Counted from the stretch's first letter, positions 26,870 through 35,953 are shown. The stretch is DNA of 64,000 nucleotides from Salipiger bermudensis (GCF_020171625.1 NZ_JAIUZY010000006.1:124001-188000), one strand, 5' to 3'. Notes: a model not told the origin generated them from the sequence alone. Numbers and translations are program-made.

Positions 26870-27346
26870 TCAGCCGAGGCCGGTGCGCCGCTCGAGCCAG
26901 GCCGGGCGTTCGGCCTGCTGGAATTGGTCTGACAGGCGGGCCAGCCTCTCGGCGGTGGCGGGTGGAAACGGGGCGGCATGGGGCGTGCCCGTGTCGCGCG
27001 CCACATGCAGCAACACCTGTTCACACCACGCCAGCAGGGTGCGGTCCCCGGAGCGCATCTCCTGGTAGAGGTGCATCCGCTTGGCGTCTGCGTCCAGCAC
27101 CCGCGTCTCGACCACAAGCGCGTCGCCTTCGTGGCATTCGCGCTGGTAGCCGATCCGCATTTCCAGCGTGTAGAGCGTCGCCCGTGCCGCGGTACGGTAG
27201 GCTTCGTCGAGGCCGATGTCTTCCATCACCGCGGTCACGCTGCGCGAGAAGGCGATGCCATAGGCGAAGTCCCCCATGTGGCCGTTGTAGTCGACCCAGT
27301 CGGACAGCACCCGGAACCGGCTGGGGGGGAGGTCGGGGGCGCTCAT
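26870..27346 (-). CDS. Thioesterase of the 4HBT family
   Basis: 158 residues, hot-dog fold. Seen: SDWVDYNGHMGDFAYGIAFSR near residue 15 (active-site Asp and NGHM), LEMRIGYQRECHEGDALVVETRVLD in parts, and ACEQ-like AWCEQVLLHV. The WVDYNGHM form is the one found in betainyl-/carnitinyl-CoA thioesterases and related proteins next to CaiC-like ligases. That agrees with the CaiC-like ligase at 32913. Start at the ATG overlapping the stop of the permease gene (ATGA). Last gene of the minus-strand ABC operon. Confidence 0.8.
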   Translation of the reverse strand: MSAPDLPPSRFRVLSDWVDYNGHMGDFAYGIAFSRSVTAVMEDIGLDEAYRTAARATLYTLEMRIGYQRECHEGDALVVETRVLDADAKRMHLYQEMRSGDRTLLAWCEQVLLHVARDTGTPHAAPFPPATAERLARLSDQFQQAERPAWLERRTGLG

Positions 27347-28317
27347 TTGCGCCTCCATGCGGGAAGCCGGTGACGCAGTTCCCCCACGATGCCACGGCGG
27401 AACAGCAGCACGCAGGCGATGAAGGTCGCGCCGAGAACCGTGGTCACCGGGAAGCCGGAGGTGGCGAGGTGGTTCTGCAGCGTGACGACGAGGCCCGCGC
27501 CGACGATCGGCCCGGCAATGCTGCCGATGCCGCCCAGCAGGGTCATCAGGATGACCTCACCGGACATGTGCCAGTTGACGTCCGTCAGGGTGGCGAACTG
27601 GAACAGCAGCGCCTTGAGGCTGCCGGCAAGACCGGCGAAGCCCGCCGACATCACGAAAGCCCCCAGCTTGTAGCGCTGCACCGAGTAGCCGAGCGAAATC
27701 GCGCGCTGCTCGTTCTCGCGGACCGCCTGCAGGATCATCCCGAAGGGCGAATGTACGATGCGCCAGATCGCGAAGAGGCTGGCCACGAACACCGCGGCGA
27801 AGACGTAATAGAGCGTCATGCTGTCGGCGAGGTCGAGGAGCCCGAACAGTTTGCCACGGGAAAAGCCCTGGATGCCGTCCTCGCCATGGGTGAACGGCGC
27901 CTGCAGGCAGAAGAAGTAGAACATCTGCGACAGGGCCAGCGTCACCATGGCGAAGTAGATGCCCTGACGGCGCACCGCGAGCAGCCCGATCACCAGCCCC
28001 AGACCCAGCGCCGCCCCGACACCGGCGAGGATGGCGAACTCGGGGTTGATCTCCCAGACCTTGAGGGCGTGGGCCGTGACATAGGCCGCCCCTCCAAAGA
28101 AGGCGGCGTGGCCGAAGGACAGCAGCCCTCCGTAGCCAAGCAGCAGGTTGAAGGCCGACGCGAAGAGCGCGAAGCACATCAGCTTCATCAGGAGCACCGG
28201 ATAGATCCAGAGCGGAAGCAGCAGCAGCGCGCCGATCAGCGCCAGGACGAGGACCCGCTGGGCCGGGTGCGGTCGACGGGACTCCGCGACCGACTCGTAA
28301 TCTTCGGCGACGATCAT
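27343..28317 (-). CDS. livM: ABC importer permease, LivM type
   Basis: 324 residues with about nine to ten membrane segments. Seen: FALFASAFNLLLGYGGLLSFGHAAFFGGAAY in pieces (NLLxGYxGLLSFGHAAFFG is the LivM signature), and the EAA-like loop GRKF-equivalent VRENEQRAISLGYSVQRYKL. C-terminal GGIGSIAGPIVGAGL is also typical. It pairs with LivH (1-base gap) in the membrane. The operon also has both ATPases and a binding protein, so the importer is complete. Confidence 0.9.
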   Translation of the reverse strand: MIVAEDYESVAESRRPHPAQRVLVLALIGALLLLPLWIYPVLLMKLMCFALFASAFNLLLGYGGLLSFGHAAFFGGAAYVTAHALKVWEINPEFAILAGVGAALGLGLVIGLLAVRRQGIYFAMVTLALSQMFYFFCLQAPFTHGEDGIQGFSRGKLFGLLDLADSMTLYYVFAAVFVASLFAIWRIVHSPFGMILQAVRENEQRAISLGYSVQRYKLGAFVMSAGFAGLAGSLKALLFQFATLTDVNWHMSGEVILMTLLGGIGSIAGPIVGAGLVVTLQNHLATSGFPVTTVLGATFIACVLLFRRGIVGELRHRLPAWRRK

Positions 28318-28318
28318 G

Positions 28319-29206
28319 TCAGTATTCCTTTCCGAACAGACCCGCCGGGCGCAGCATCAGCACCACGGCCATGATGATGAAGATCGCGATGTTCGCGGCC
28401 TCGGGGTAAAATACCTTGGTCAGCCCCTCGACGATGCCGAGAAGATAGCCGGTCGCGATGGCGCCGAGGATCGAGCCCATGCCGCCGACCACGACCACCG
28501 CGAAGATGATGATGATGAGGTTCGACCCCATCGTCGGGCTGACCTGAAAGACCGGCGCGGCCAGAACCCCGGCGATGCCCGCAAGGGCGCAGCCGAAGGC
28601 GTAGGTCAGCGTGAGCAGCAGGGGCACGTTGACGCCGAAGGCCTGCACCAGCGTGGCATCCTCGGTCGCCGCACGCAGATAGGCGCCGATCTTGGTCTTC
28701 TCGATCAGCGCCCATGTGCCGAGGCAGAGCACGAGCGACGCGATCACCACCCAGCCGCGATAGATCGGCACGGTCACGAAATCGGTCCTCACAACGCCCT
28801 TCATCGCGTCGGGCGCCGAGAACGGTTTGCCCGAGGCGCCGTAGACATGCTGGAACAGCCCCTCCAGAAGCAGGGCAAGCCCGAAGGTGAAAAGCAGCCC
28901 GTACAGGTGGTCGAGATCGTAGAGGCGCCGCAGCATGGTGCGTTCGACGACCGCGCCCACGAGGCCGACAATCAGCGGAGCCAGCAGCAGCGCGCCCCAG
29001 AACCCGATGCCCAGATACTGCCCCAGCATCCAGGCGGTGAAGGCGCCCAGCATGTAAAAGGCCCCGTGGGCAAAGTTCACCACGCGCAGCAGGCCGAAGA
29101 TCACCGCGAGGCCCAGCGACAGCAGCGCGTAGAACGAGCCGTTGATCAGGCCGATGAGCAGCTGCCCGGTGAGGACAGGTAGCGGCATCCCGAGTATCAT
29201 TGTCAT
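28319..29206 (-). CDS. livH: ABC importer permease, LivH type
   Basis: 295 residues with about eight membrane segments. Seen: LINGSFYALLSLGLAVIFGLLRVVNFAHGAFYMLGAF in pieces (the GLxxIFGxxxxxNFAHG motif of LivH), LRAATEDATLVQAFGVN at the EAA loop, and GMGSILGAIATGYLLGI. It lies 1 base after livF ends and 1 base before livM. Confidence 0.9.
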   Translation of the reverse strand: MTMILGMPLPVLTGQLLIGLINGSFYALLSLGLAVIFGLLRVVNFAHGAFYMLGAFTAWMLGQYLGIGFWGALLLAPLIVGLVGAVVERTMLRRLYDLDHLYGLLFTFGLALLLEGLFQHVYGASGKPFSAPDAMKGVVRTDFVTVPIYRGWVVIASLVLCLGTWALIEKTKIGAYLRAATEDATLVQAFGVNVPLLLTLTYAFGCALAGIAGVLAAPVFQVSPTMGSNLIIIIFAVVVVGGMGSILGAIATGYLLGIVEGLTKVFYPEAANIAIFIIMAVVLMLRPAGLFGKEY

Positions 29207-29207
29207 A

Positions 29208-29951
29208 TCAAACCCCCAGCGCCGTGTTCAGCGCCTCTCGCTTTTCGGGCAGCTCGGCCACGGCAAAGCTGTCGATCATCACGCCATGATCCATGACGTA
29301 GAAGTGGTCGGCGTTCCTTGCCGCGAACCGGAAATTCTGTTCGACCAGCAATACGCTCAGCCCGTGGGCCTTCAGCGCGGCCAGCATCTCGCCGATGCGG
29401 TTCACGATCACCGGGGCCAGCCCTTCGGTCGGCTCGTCGAGAAGGATCATGCTGACGCCGGTGCGCAGGATGCGGGCGATGGCCAGCATCTGCTGCTCGC
29501 CGCCGGAGAGCTTGGTGCCCGGGCTGTGCCGGCGCTCGAGCAGGTTCGGAAACAGCGTGTAGATCTCCTCGAGCGACATCTCCATGCCGCTGTTGGCCAC
29601 CTTCGGCGGCAGCAGCAGGTTCTCCTCGACGGTGAGCGAGGCGAAGATGCCACGCTCCTCGGGAACGAACCCCATACCGGCGTGGGCGACCCGGTGCGGC
29701 GCCAGCCGCAGGATCGATCGCTGGTCAAAGTCGATCTCGCCACGGCGTTTGCGCAGGATGCCCATCAGGCTGCGCAGGGTGGTGGTCTTGCCGACCCCGT
29801 TGCGGCCGAGAAGTGTGACCGTCTCGCCCGGGTAGACATCGAGGTCGACCCCGTAGAGCGCCTGGCTTTCGCCGTACCAGGCTTCGAGCCCCCGGACCTT
29901 CAGCAGCGCCGGGCCGCGCGCCTCGCGCGGTGTCGCGGATCCGTCAGTCAT
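29208..29951 (-). CDS. livF: ABC importer ATPase, LivF type
   Basis: 247 residues. Seen: Walker A GRNGVGKTTTLRSLMG near residue 45, Q-loop region FVPEERGIFASLTVEENL, ABC signature LSGGEQQMLAIARIL near 140, Walker B MILLDEPTEGLAP and H-like VEQN. The PEERGIFxSLTVxENL stretch is LivF-specific. The start is inside the 3' end of livG (8-base overlap). Confidence 0.95.
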   Translation of the reverse strand: MTDGSATPREARGPALLKVRGLEAWYGESQALYGVDLDVYPGETVTLLGRNGVGKTTTLRSLMGILRKRRGEIDFDQRSILRLAPHRVAHAGMGFVPEERGIFASLTVEENLLLPPKVANSGMEMSLEEIYTLFPNLLERRHSPGTKLSGGEQQMLAIARILRTGVSMILLDEPTEGLAPVIVNRIGEMLAALKAHGLSVLLVEQNFRFAARNADHFYVMDHGVMIDSFAVAELPEKREALNTALGV

Positions 29952-30738
29952 CGTCCTCGGCTCCCATATAGGCTTCGCGCACGCGGGGATCGGCGCTGAC
30001 CTCGGCATAGCTGCCATGGGTCAGGATCTCGCCGCGCTGAAGCACTGTGATGTCGTGACCGATATCGGCCACGACCTTGATGTTGTGTTCCACCATCAGC
30101 ACCGCGCAGTCGCGGGCGACATCTGCGATCAGGCCCGCCATGGTCTCGACGTCCTCCTGCCCCATGCCCGCCAGCGGCTCGTCCAGCAGCAGCACCTTGG
30201 GATCGAGGGCCAGCGTCGTGGCGATCTCGAGCGCGCGCTTGCGCCCGTAGGACAGGTCCGCGGCGCGCCGGGCGGCCATGTCGGCAAGCCCGACGCGTCC
30301 CAGCAGCTCCATCGCGCGGGGGCGCAGCCGGGACAGGCTGCCGAGCGGACGCCAGAACTGCACCGCCAGCCCGTTGGGCCGCTGCAGCGCCACGCAGACG
30401 TTGTCGACCAGCGACATGTCTCCGAAGGTCGCCGAGATCTGGAATGAGCGCGCCACCCCGAGCCGGGCGACATGGGCCGGGTCCATGCGGGTGATTTCGG
30501 TCTCGCCGAACATGATCTTGCCCGCGGTCGGCTGCAGGAACTTGGTCAACAGGTTGAACACCGTGCTCTTGCCCGCGCCGTTCGGCCCGATCAGGGCGTG
30601 GATCCGGCCGTGATGAATGTCGATGTCGACGTCGTTCACCGCCTGGAAGTTTCCGAAGCTCTTGCTGAGACCCCGTGCCGACAATGCGGCACGGGACTCC
30701 GCCGGCGCGTACTGCGCCGGAACGGTAGCCATCGTCAT
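29944..30738 (-). CDS. livG: ABC importer ATPase, LivG type
   Basis: 264 residues. Seen: Walker A GPNGAGKSTVFNLLTKFL near residue 50, Q-loop LGVARSFQISATFGDMSLVDNV, the signature DLSYGRKRALEIATTLALDPKVL (LSYG replaces LSGG, usual for LivG), Walker B VLLLDEPLAGMG and MVEHNIKVV with the switch His. The start at 30738 has a GGGTGAG ribosome site and lies 11 bases after the binding-protein stop. Confidence 0.95.
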   Translation of the reverse strand: MTMATVPAQYAPAESRAALSARGLSKSFGNFQAVNDVDIDIHHGRIHALIGPNGAGKSTVFNLLTKFLQPTAGKIMFGETEITRMDPAHVARLGVARSFQISATFGDMSLVDNVCVALQRPNGLAVQFWRPLGSLSRLRPRAMELLGRVGLADMAARRAADLSYGRKRALEIATTLALDPKVLLLDEPLAGMGQEDVETMAGLIADVARDCAVLMVEHNIKVVADIGHDITVLQRGEILTHGSYAEVSADPRVREAYMGAEDDD

Positions 30739-30749
30739 GAACTCACCCT

Positions 30750-31955
30750 TCAGTCGTCGAGGAGCGGACAGGCGCTCTGCTCGATCGGACGGAAGGCCTC
30801 GTCGCCCGGGATGGTGCGCAGAACCTTGTAGTAGTCCCACGGGCCCTGCGACTCTTCGGGGGTCTTGACCTGCACGAGGTACATGTCGTGCACCACGCGG
30901 CCATCCTTGCGCAGATAGGCGTTGCGGTTGAAGAAGTCGTCGATATCCATGCCGCGCATGGTCTCCATGACCTGCGAGCCGCTGGTCGCCTGGCCCGAGG
31001 CCTCGGCTGCCTTGAGATAGTTCAGCACCGCCGAGTAGACGCCGGCATGCACCATGGTCGGCATCTTGCCGTCCATGCGCTCGGCAAAGCGTTGCGACCA
31101 GGCGCGGGTGTCCTCGTCCATGTCCCAGTAGAAGGCGGTGGTCAGCGTCAGGTTCTGCGCGATCTCGAGGCCGACGCCATGCACGTCGGTGAGGAACAGC
31201 AGCATCCCGGCGATGTCCTGACCGGCGGCGGTGATGCCGAACTCTTCGGCCTGCTTCAGCGCCGTCATCGTGTCGCCCGACGAATTCGCCAGCGCGATCA
31301 CATCCGCGCCCGAGGCCTGAGCCTGCAGCAGGTAGGACGAGAAGTCCGAGGTTTCGCGCGGGTGGGTGACCTTGCCGACGACCGTGCCACCGGCGGCTTC
31401 CACCGCGGCGGTCGTGTCCGCCTCGAGCGCATGGCCGAAGGTGTAATCGACGGTCAGGAAGAACCAGTTCTTGTCGCCTTCCAGCGTCATCGCCCGGCCG
31501 GTGCCGTTCGCCAGCGCGTAGGTGTCCCACGTCCACTGCGCCGTCGAGGGCGAGCAGGACGCGCCGGTCAGCTCGGAGGAGCCGCCGGTCGAGATCAGCA
31601 GCGCGGTATCGCTCTGCCGGGTGATCTCCTGCACGGCAAGCGCGACCGACGAGGTCGGCAGGTCGATGATGGCGACGACGTTTTCCTCGTCGATCCAGCG
31701 GCGGGCGAGCGTCGAGCCGACATCCGGCTTGTTCTGGTGATCGCCGACGATCACCTCCACCTCTTCGCCAAGAAGCGTGCCGCCGAAATCCTCGACCGCC
31801 ATGCGCGCGGCGACTTCCGAGCCCTTGCCCGACAGGTCGAAGTTCATGCCCGACATATCGGTGAGAACACCGAGCCGATAGGGCTCGGCCTGCGCCCCCG
31901 CCGCAAGCCCGATCGAGAATAGACACGCCAGAGCGGCCCTGTTCAGTTTCGTCAT
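30750..31955 (-). CDS. ABC importer periplasmic binding protein (Peripla_BP_6)
   Basis: 401 residues with a signal peptide ending AAGAQAE. Seen: YRLGVLTDMSGMNFDLSGKGS at the mature N-terminus (the LTDxSG opening common in these proteins), AVEDFGG, VGDHQNKPDVGSTLARRW, and KNWFFLTVDYTFGHALEADT near 155, the standard hinge segment. This subgroup is often annotated as branched-chain amino acid binding, but homologues next to acyl-CoA enzymes bind aromatic or other carboxylates. GGGAGGAG ribosome site. First transport gene of the operon that starts with the hydratase at 32775. Confidence 0.9.
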   Translation of the reverse strand: MTKLNRAALACLFSIGLAAGAQAEPYRLGVLTDMSGMNFDLSGKGSEVAARMAVEDFGGTLLGEEVEVIVGDHQNKPDVGSTLARRWIDEENVVAIIDLPTSSVALAVQEITRQSDTALLISTGGSSELTGASCSPSTAQWTWDTYALANGTGRAMTLEGDKNWFFLTVDYTFGHALEADTTAAVEAAGGTVVGKVTHPRETSDFSSYLLQAQASGADVIALANSSGDTMTALKQAEEFGITAAGQDIAGMLLFLTDVHGVGLEIAQNLTLTTAFYWDMDEDTRAWSQRFAERMDGKMPTMVHAGVYSAVLNYLKAAEASGQATSGSQVMETMRGMDIDDFFNRNAYLRKDGRVVHDMYLVQVKTPEESQGPWDYYKVLRTIPGDEAFRPIEQSACPLLDD

Positions 31956-32028
31956 TGGTTTACTCCTCCCGTTTCGCACCGAAAGCGGTGCATGTTTGGC
32001 CGGCCGCCCCCTTGCCCCGGCCCTTGCT

Positions 32029-32775
32029 TCAGCCCGTGCGCCCGCCTTCGGCAAGCAGCCGGGCCAGAAGAAACTGGTCCCCCTCGGCGCCCTCGGCCCA
32101 GTTGCGCCGGGCGTGGGCGTCGATGGCGGATTTGGTCATGCGCAGCGACATCGCCGGGCTTTCGGCGATCGAGGCGGCCCAGCTTTGCGCGGCGTCGAAA
32201 GCGGTGCCCGCCGGGACCTTTCGGTCGGCCAACCCCAGCGCCAGCGCCTCGTCGGCGTCGATGGTCTCGTCACAGCACAGGATCCGTTTGGCCCGTCCGG
32301 CGCCGACCCGTTCGGTCAGCAGCGGCAGACCGCCCCAGCCCAGCGTCATGCCGAGACGGACCTCGGGAAAGCGCAGGTAGCCCTCTTCCGAGATGACGCG
32401 GAAATCGGCACAGAGCGCGAGGATGGCCCCGCCGCCAATCGCCGGCCCCTCAAGCGCGGCAATGACGATCTGCGGCAGGCGCCGCCACGCATTGCTCATC
32501 CGCGCGCCCGCATTCATCGACAGGTGACGGGCGACATCCCCGCCCTCGGGATTCCACAGCCGTTCGTCCTTCAGATCGACGCCGGCGGCGAAGATGCCTG
32601 GCGTGCCCGTGATCACGACGACAGACACATCGGGGTTGCGCGACAGCTCGATCGCGGTGGCCTCCAGACGGTCGATCAGCGCGTAATCCAGCGCATTGGC
32701 CTTGCCGCCACGGTCGAATCGTACCGCCGCGATGGCGCCCTGAATCTCGACTTCCACACCTGTCATTTCGGTCAT
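32029..32775 (-). CDS. Enoyl-CoA hydratase/isomerase family protein (CaiD-like)
   Basis: 248 residues, crotonase fold. Seen: FDRGGKANALDYALIDRLEA near residue 18, IFAAGVDLKDE near 62 (oxyanion hole), and ALEGPAIGGGAILALCADFRV near 100, then FPEVRLGMTLGWGG. The usual first catalytic Glu after GGG (GGGxE) is replaced (GGGAILAL), while Glu of FPEVRLG remains. Loss of the first acid is known in dehydratase/isomerase-type or decarboxylase-type crotonases, so a reaction other than plain hydration is possible. The start downstream of the 32806 operator is favoured; AAGGG precedes it. Leads the minus-strand operon. Confidence 0.85.
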   Translation of the reverse strand: MTEMTGVEVEIQGAIAAVRFDRGGKANALDYALIDRLEATAIELSRNPDVSVVVITGTPGIFAAGVDLKDERLWNPEGGDVARHLSMNAGARMSNAWRRLPQIVIAALEGPAIGGGAILALCADFRVISEEGYLRFPEVRLGMTLGWGGLPLLTERVGAGRAKRILCCDETIDADEALALGLADRKVPAGTAFDAAQSWAASIAESPAMSLRMTKSAIDAHARRNWAEGAEGDQFLLARLLAEGGRTG

Positions 32776-32805
32776 TTTCCCTTGTCGTCGTCCCGCTATC
32801 GTGAG

Positions 32806-32823
32806 ACATACTACCAAGTATGT
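32806..32823. promoter_or_regulatory. TetR-type operator, copy 2
   Basis: ACATACT-ACCA-AGTATGT. Both 7-bp arms are identical to the site at 23575-23592; only spacer base three and four differ. It lies 31 bases before the hydratase/ABC operon start and 90 bases before the CaiC-like ligase, so it can govern both divergent units. Confidence 0.8.
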
Positions 32824-32912
32824 TGCATGTCGAGTCGCGCCGATGCAATATGAAAATTGCGAGCGTGACGACCGGCGCGCCCGGAGATTGACCTTTTCTT
32901 GAGGAGGAAGAG

Positions 32913-34541
32913 ATGGCCCAGACGTCCACGGATACGGCCCCCGAAAGCACCATGGGCGCCGATCCCGCGCTCGATCGGAACAGGTCTGTCCTGCGCTATA
33001 TCCTTGACGGATACGCCGAGACCCAACCCGACGCGCCGTTCGTCCAGTTCTGGCCCGGGCCGCTGTGGAGCTATGGCGAGTTGCACCGTCGCGTGCGGCT
33101 GCGGGCGAGCGCGCTGGCGCGGGCCGGCGTCCGGCGCGGCGACCATGTGCTCTGCCTGATGGGCAACAGCCCCGACCTTCTGTGCACGTGGTTCGCGATC
33201 AACTACCTCGGCGCCGCCTATGTCCCGATCAACACCGGGGCGCGCGGGCAGATGCTCGAACATATTTTGGCGGATGCGGATGCCGCCGTGCTCGTTGCAC
33301 AGGCCGAGCTGGTCGAGCGTCTGGCCGGGCTGAACGCCGGCGCGGTCACCAGCGTTCTGGTGGTCGAGGGCGAGGCCGCCGCCATCGACGGCTATGACAT
33401 CGCGCCGCTGGTCGATCCGGAGGAAGAGAACCCCGAGGCGCTGGACCTGTCCCAGCCGATCGAGCCGTGGGACCTTCATGCGATCATGTACACCTCGGGC
33501 ACCACGGGAAACGCCAAGGGGGTGATGAGCACCTATGCCCAGCACTATACCATTGGCCCGGACGCTTTCGAGGTCGCCGAGGACGACCGCTGCATGATCT
33601 GCGGTCCGATCTTTCACTGTGGCTCGACGCTTTACGTGAATGCCATGCTGGCGCGCGGCCTGTCGATCGGGATGATGCGCGAGTTCAAGACCGACACCTT
33701 CTGGCAGGCGGTGCGCGAGACCGGCTCGACCTATTGCCTCCTGCTCGGAGTGATGGCCGCCTTCCTGCTGAAGGCCCCTGCCCGCCCGGATGACCGAGAC
33801 CACCCGTTGCGGCGCGCCTTCATCACGCCGTTCGGCGAAGACGGCCCGCTGTTCGCGCAGCGCTTCGGCGTGGAGGCCTGGACGATCTACAACATGACCG
33901 AGATTGCCAGCCCGATGCACGCGGGCCCCGGCATTACCACCAAGGGCATCGCCGGCAAACCGCGTCCATGGTGCGAGCTGCGGATCGTCGACGAAAACGA
34001 TATCCCCCTGGGCGCCGGTGAAACCGGCGAGCTGATCATCCGCTCGCATCGGCCCTGGGCGCTGATGTCGGGCTATTACAACAACCCCGCCGCCACGGTG
34101 GAGGCGATGCGCAACGGATGGTTCCACACCGGCGACAGCTTTCGCCGCGACGCGGATGGCACCTATTACTTCGTCGACCGGCTGAAAGACGTGATCCGGC
34201 GGCGCGGCGAGAACATCTCGTCCTTCGCGCTGGAAAGCGAGGTGCTGAACCTCCCCGAGATTCGCGAATGCGCCGCTGTGGCGGTCCCGTCCGAGTTCTC
34301 GGAGGACGATGTCCTGATTGTCGTGGCCCCCGCCGAGGGGCAGAGGATCGACCCGGTTTCGGTCAGCGAACGCCTGTCGGCGACGCTTCCGCGCTTCATG
34401 GTGCCGCGCTACCTTCGGGTGCTGGACGACCTGCCAAAGACGGCCTCGGGCAAGGTGCAGAAGCACCTGCTGCGCAAGGCGGGTGTGACCGCAGACACCT
34501 GGGATCGCGAGGCGGACAAGCGCGCCCGTGCGCGCGCCTGA
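32913..34541 (+). CDS. CaiC-like AMP-forming acyl-CoA ligase
   Basis: 542 residues, ANL family. Seen: IMYTSGTTGNAKGVMSTYAQ at residue 191, the A5 motif YNMTEIASPM near 328, WFHTGDSFRRDADG near 405, the hinge DRLKDVIRRRGENISSFALE near 420 and the C-terminal Lys in KTASGKVQKHLLRKAG near 515. RRRGENIS(S)xxxE in place of RGGENIxPxEIE is the mark of the crotonobetaine/carnitine-CoA ligase group. GAGGAGG ribosome site. It should activate the acid brought in by the adjacent ABC importer; the substrate need not be carnitine. Confidence 0.9.
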   Translation: MAQTSTDTAPESTMGADPALDRNRSVLRYILDGYAETQPDAPFVQFWPGPLWSYGELHRRVRLRASALARAGVRRGDHVLCLMGNSPDLLCTWFAINYLGAAYVPINTGARGQMLEHILADADAAVLVAQAELVERLAGLNAGAVTSVLVVEGEAAAIDGYDIAPLVDPEEENPEALDLSQPIEPWDLHAIMYTSGTTGNAKGVMSTYAQHYTIGPDAFEVAEDDRCMICGPIFHCGSTLYVNAMLARGLSIGMMREFKTDTFWQAVRETGSTYCLLLGVMAAFLLKAPARPDDRDHPLRRAFITPFGEDGPLFAQRFGVEAWTIYNMTEIASPMHAGPGITTKGIAGKPRPWCELRIVDENDIPLGAGETGELIIRSHRPWALMSGYYNNPAATVEAMRNGWFHTGDSFRRDADGTYYFVDRLKDVIRRRGENISSFALESEVLNLPEIRECAAVAVPSEFSEDDVLIVVAPAEGQRIDPVSVSERLSATLPRFMVPRYLRVLDDLPKTASGKVQKHLLRKAGVTADTWDREADKRARARA

Positions 34542-34786
34542 GGCGGCCCCCCCTTCCCCGCCGCCTGCCGCGGACCGGGCGCCAGCGCCCCCTGATCGGG
34601 ATTTCACATGTCCCCCCGGAGGCCCCTGAATGACCCTACGCCGCTCCGGGATGCCGGCGTGAGAGACGGCGCCGTTCGGCGGGGTCGGACCAGCGGACCT
34701 CGGGCGTGGCAGCGCACGTCCCGGCCTCAGACCTTTTGCAGCGCGGCCTGATCGCCCTGCGCAATCTCAAGACAAGGACTTCCCCT

Positions 34787-35953
34787 ATGACGGATGGCAT
34801 TGCACCTTTCTCCTTCGACAGCCCCGGTTCGATCTGCGTCGATTGGGGCGGCGCGCGGCGGATCGGCGAGCTCCTTTCGGGCTGGTTCGCCGAGCGCACC
34901 CTGCTGATCGTGACGGACCGCTTCCTGCACGAGAGCGGCGCTCTCGATCCCGCTCTGGCCTCGCTGGCGGCGAATGGTTTCTCGGTCACCGTCTTCGACG
35001 AGGTGGTGGCGGATCCGCCGGAAGCGGTGCTTATGGCCTGCGTCGAACAGGGCAAGGCCGCCGGCGCGGACCTCGTGATGGGGCTTGGCGGCGGGTCGTC
35101 CATGGATATCGCAAAGCTGGCGGCGGTGCTGCTGGTCAGTGCGCAAGAGCTGTCCGATCTCTACGGCATCGGCAAGATCCGTGGGGAGCGCATGCCGCTG
35201 GTGCAGGTGCCCACCACCGCGGGCACCGGATCGGAGATGACCAACATCACCATCCTGACCACCGGCGAGACCACAAAGATGGGCATCGTCGGGCACCAGC
35301 TCTATGCGGATCGGGTGCTGCTCGATGCCGAACTGACCGTCGGCCTGCCCGGTGTGCAAACCGCCGCGACCGGGATCGACGCCATGGTCCATGCCATCGA
35401 GGCCTTCACCAGCCGTCACCGCAAGAACCCGCTGTCGGACGTCTTCGCGCGCGAAGCCATGCGCCTGATGGCGCCGAACCTCGTGACCGCCTGCACCGAG
35501 CCGGACAACCGTGCCGCGCGTGAGGCCATGCTTCTCGGGGCGGCGCTCTCGGGGCAGGCCTTTGCCAACAGCCCCGTGGCCGCGGTCCATGCGCTGGCCT
35601 ATCCGCTTGGGGGCCACTACCACCTGCCGCACGGCCTGACCAATGCGCTGATGCTGGGGCCCGTACTGCGCTACAACATGCGCGCCGCGGCCCCGCTCTA
35701 TGCAGAGCTTGCCGACGTGGTGCTTGGCGCGTCCGAGGAGGGCGTGCAGGCGCGCGCGGCCGGCTTCGTCGCGTTCATGGAGGACCTGATGGACCGCTCG
35801 GGGGCGCCCCGTCGCCTGCGCGACTGCGAGGTGTCCGAAGACAGCCTGCCCACGCTCGCCCGGGACGCCATGCTGCAGACCCGCCTGCTGGTCAACAACC
35901 CGGTCGAGGTCACCGAAGCGGATGCTCTGGCCCTGTACAGAGAAGCCTTCTAG
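34787..35953 (+). CDS. Iron-containing alcohol dehydrogenase
   Basis: 388 residues. Seen: GLGGGSSMDIAKLAAVLL near residue 100, VPTTAGTGSEMTNITIL near 140, TGIDAMVHAIEAFTS near 200 and ALAYPLGGHYHLPHGLTNALML near 265 with the metal histidines. The sequence differs clearly from the other Fe-alcohol dehydrogenase at 10633, so it is not a recent duplicate. It follows the CaiC-like ligase after 245 bases on the same strand and may belong to the TetR module, perhaps oxidising an alcohol precursor or product. The start is at MTDGIAPF; a GTG at 34706 without a ribosome site is less likely. Confidence 0.85.
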   Translation: MTDGIAPFSFDSPGSICVDWGGARRIGELLSGWFAERTLLIVTDRFLHESGALDPALASLAANGFSVTVFDEVVADPPEAVLMACVEQGKAAGADLVMGLGGGSSMDIAKLAAVLLVSAQELSDLYGIGKIRGERMPLVQVPTTAGTGSEMTNITILTTGETTKMGIVGHQLYADRVLLDAELTVGLPGVQTAATGIDAMVHAIEAFTSRHRKNPLSDVFAREAMRLMAPNLVTACTEPDNRAAREAMLLGAALSGQAFANSPVAAVHALAYPLGGHYHLPHGLTNALMLGPVLRYNMRAAAPLYAELADVVLGASEEGVQARAAGFVAFMEDLMDRSGAPRRLRDCEVSEDSLPTLARDAMLQTRLLVNNPVEVTEADALALYREAF

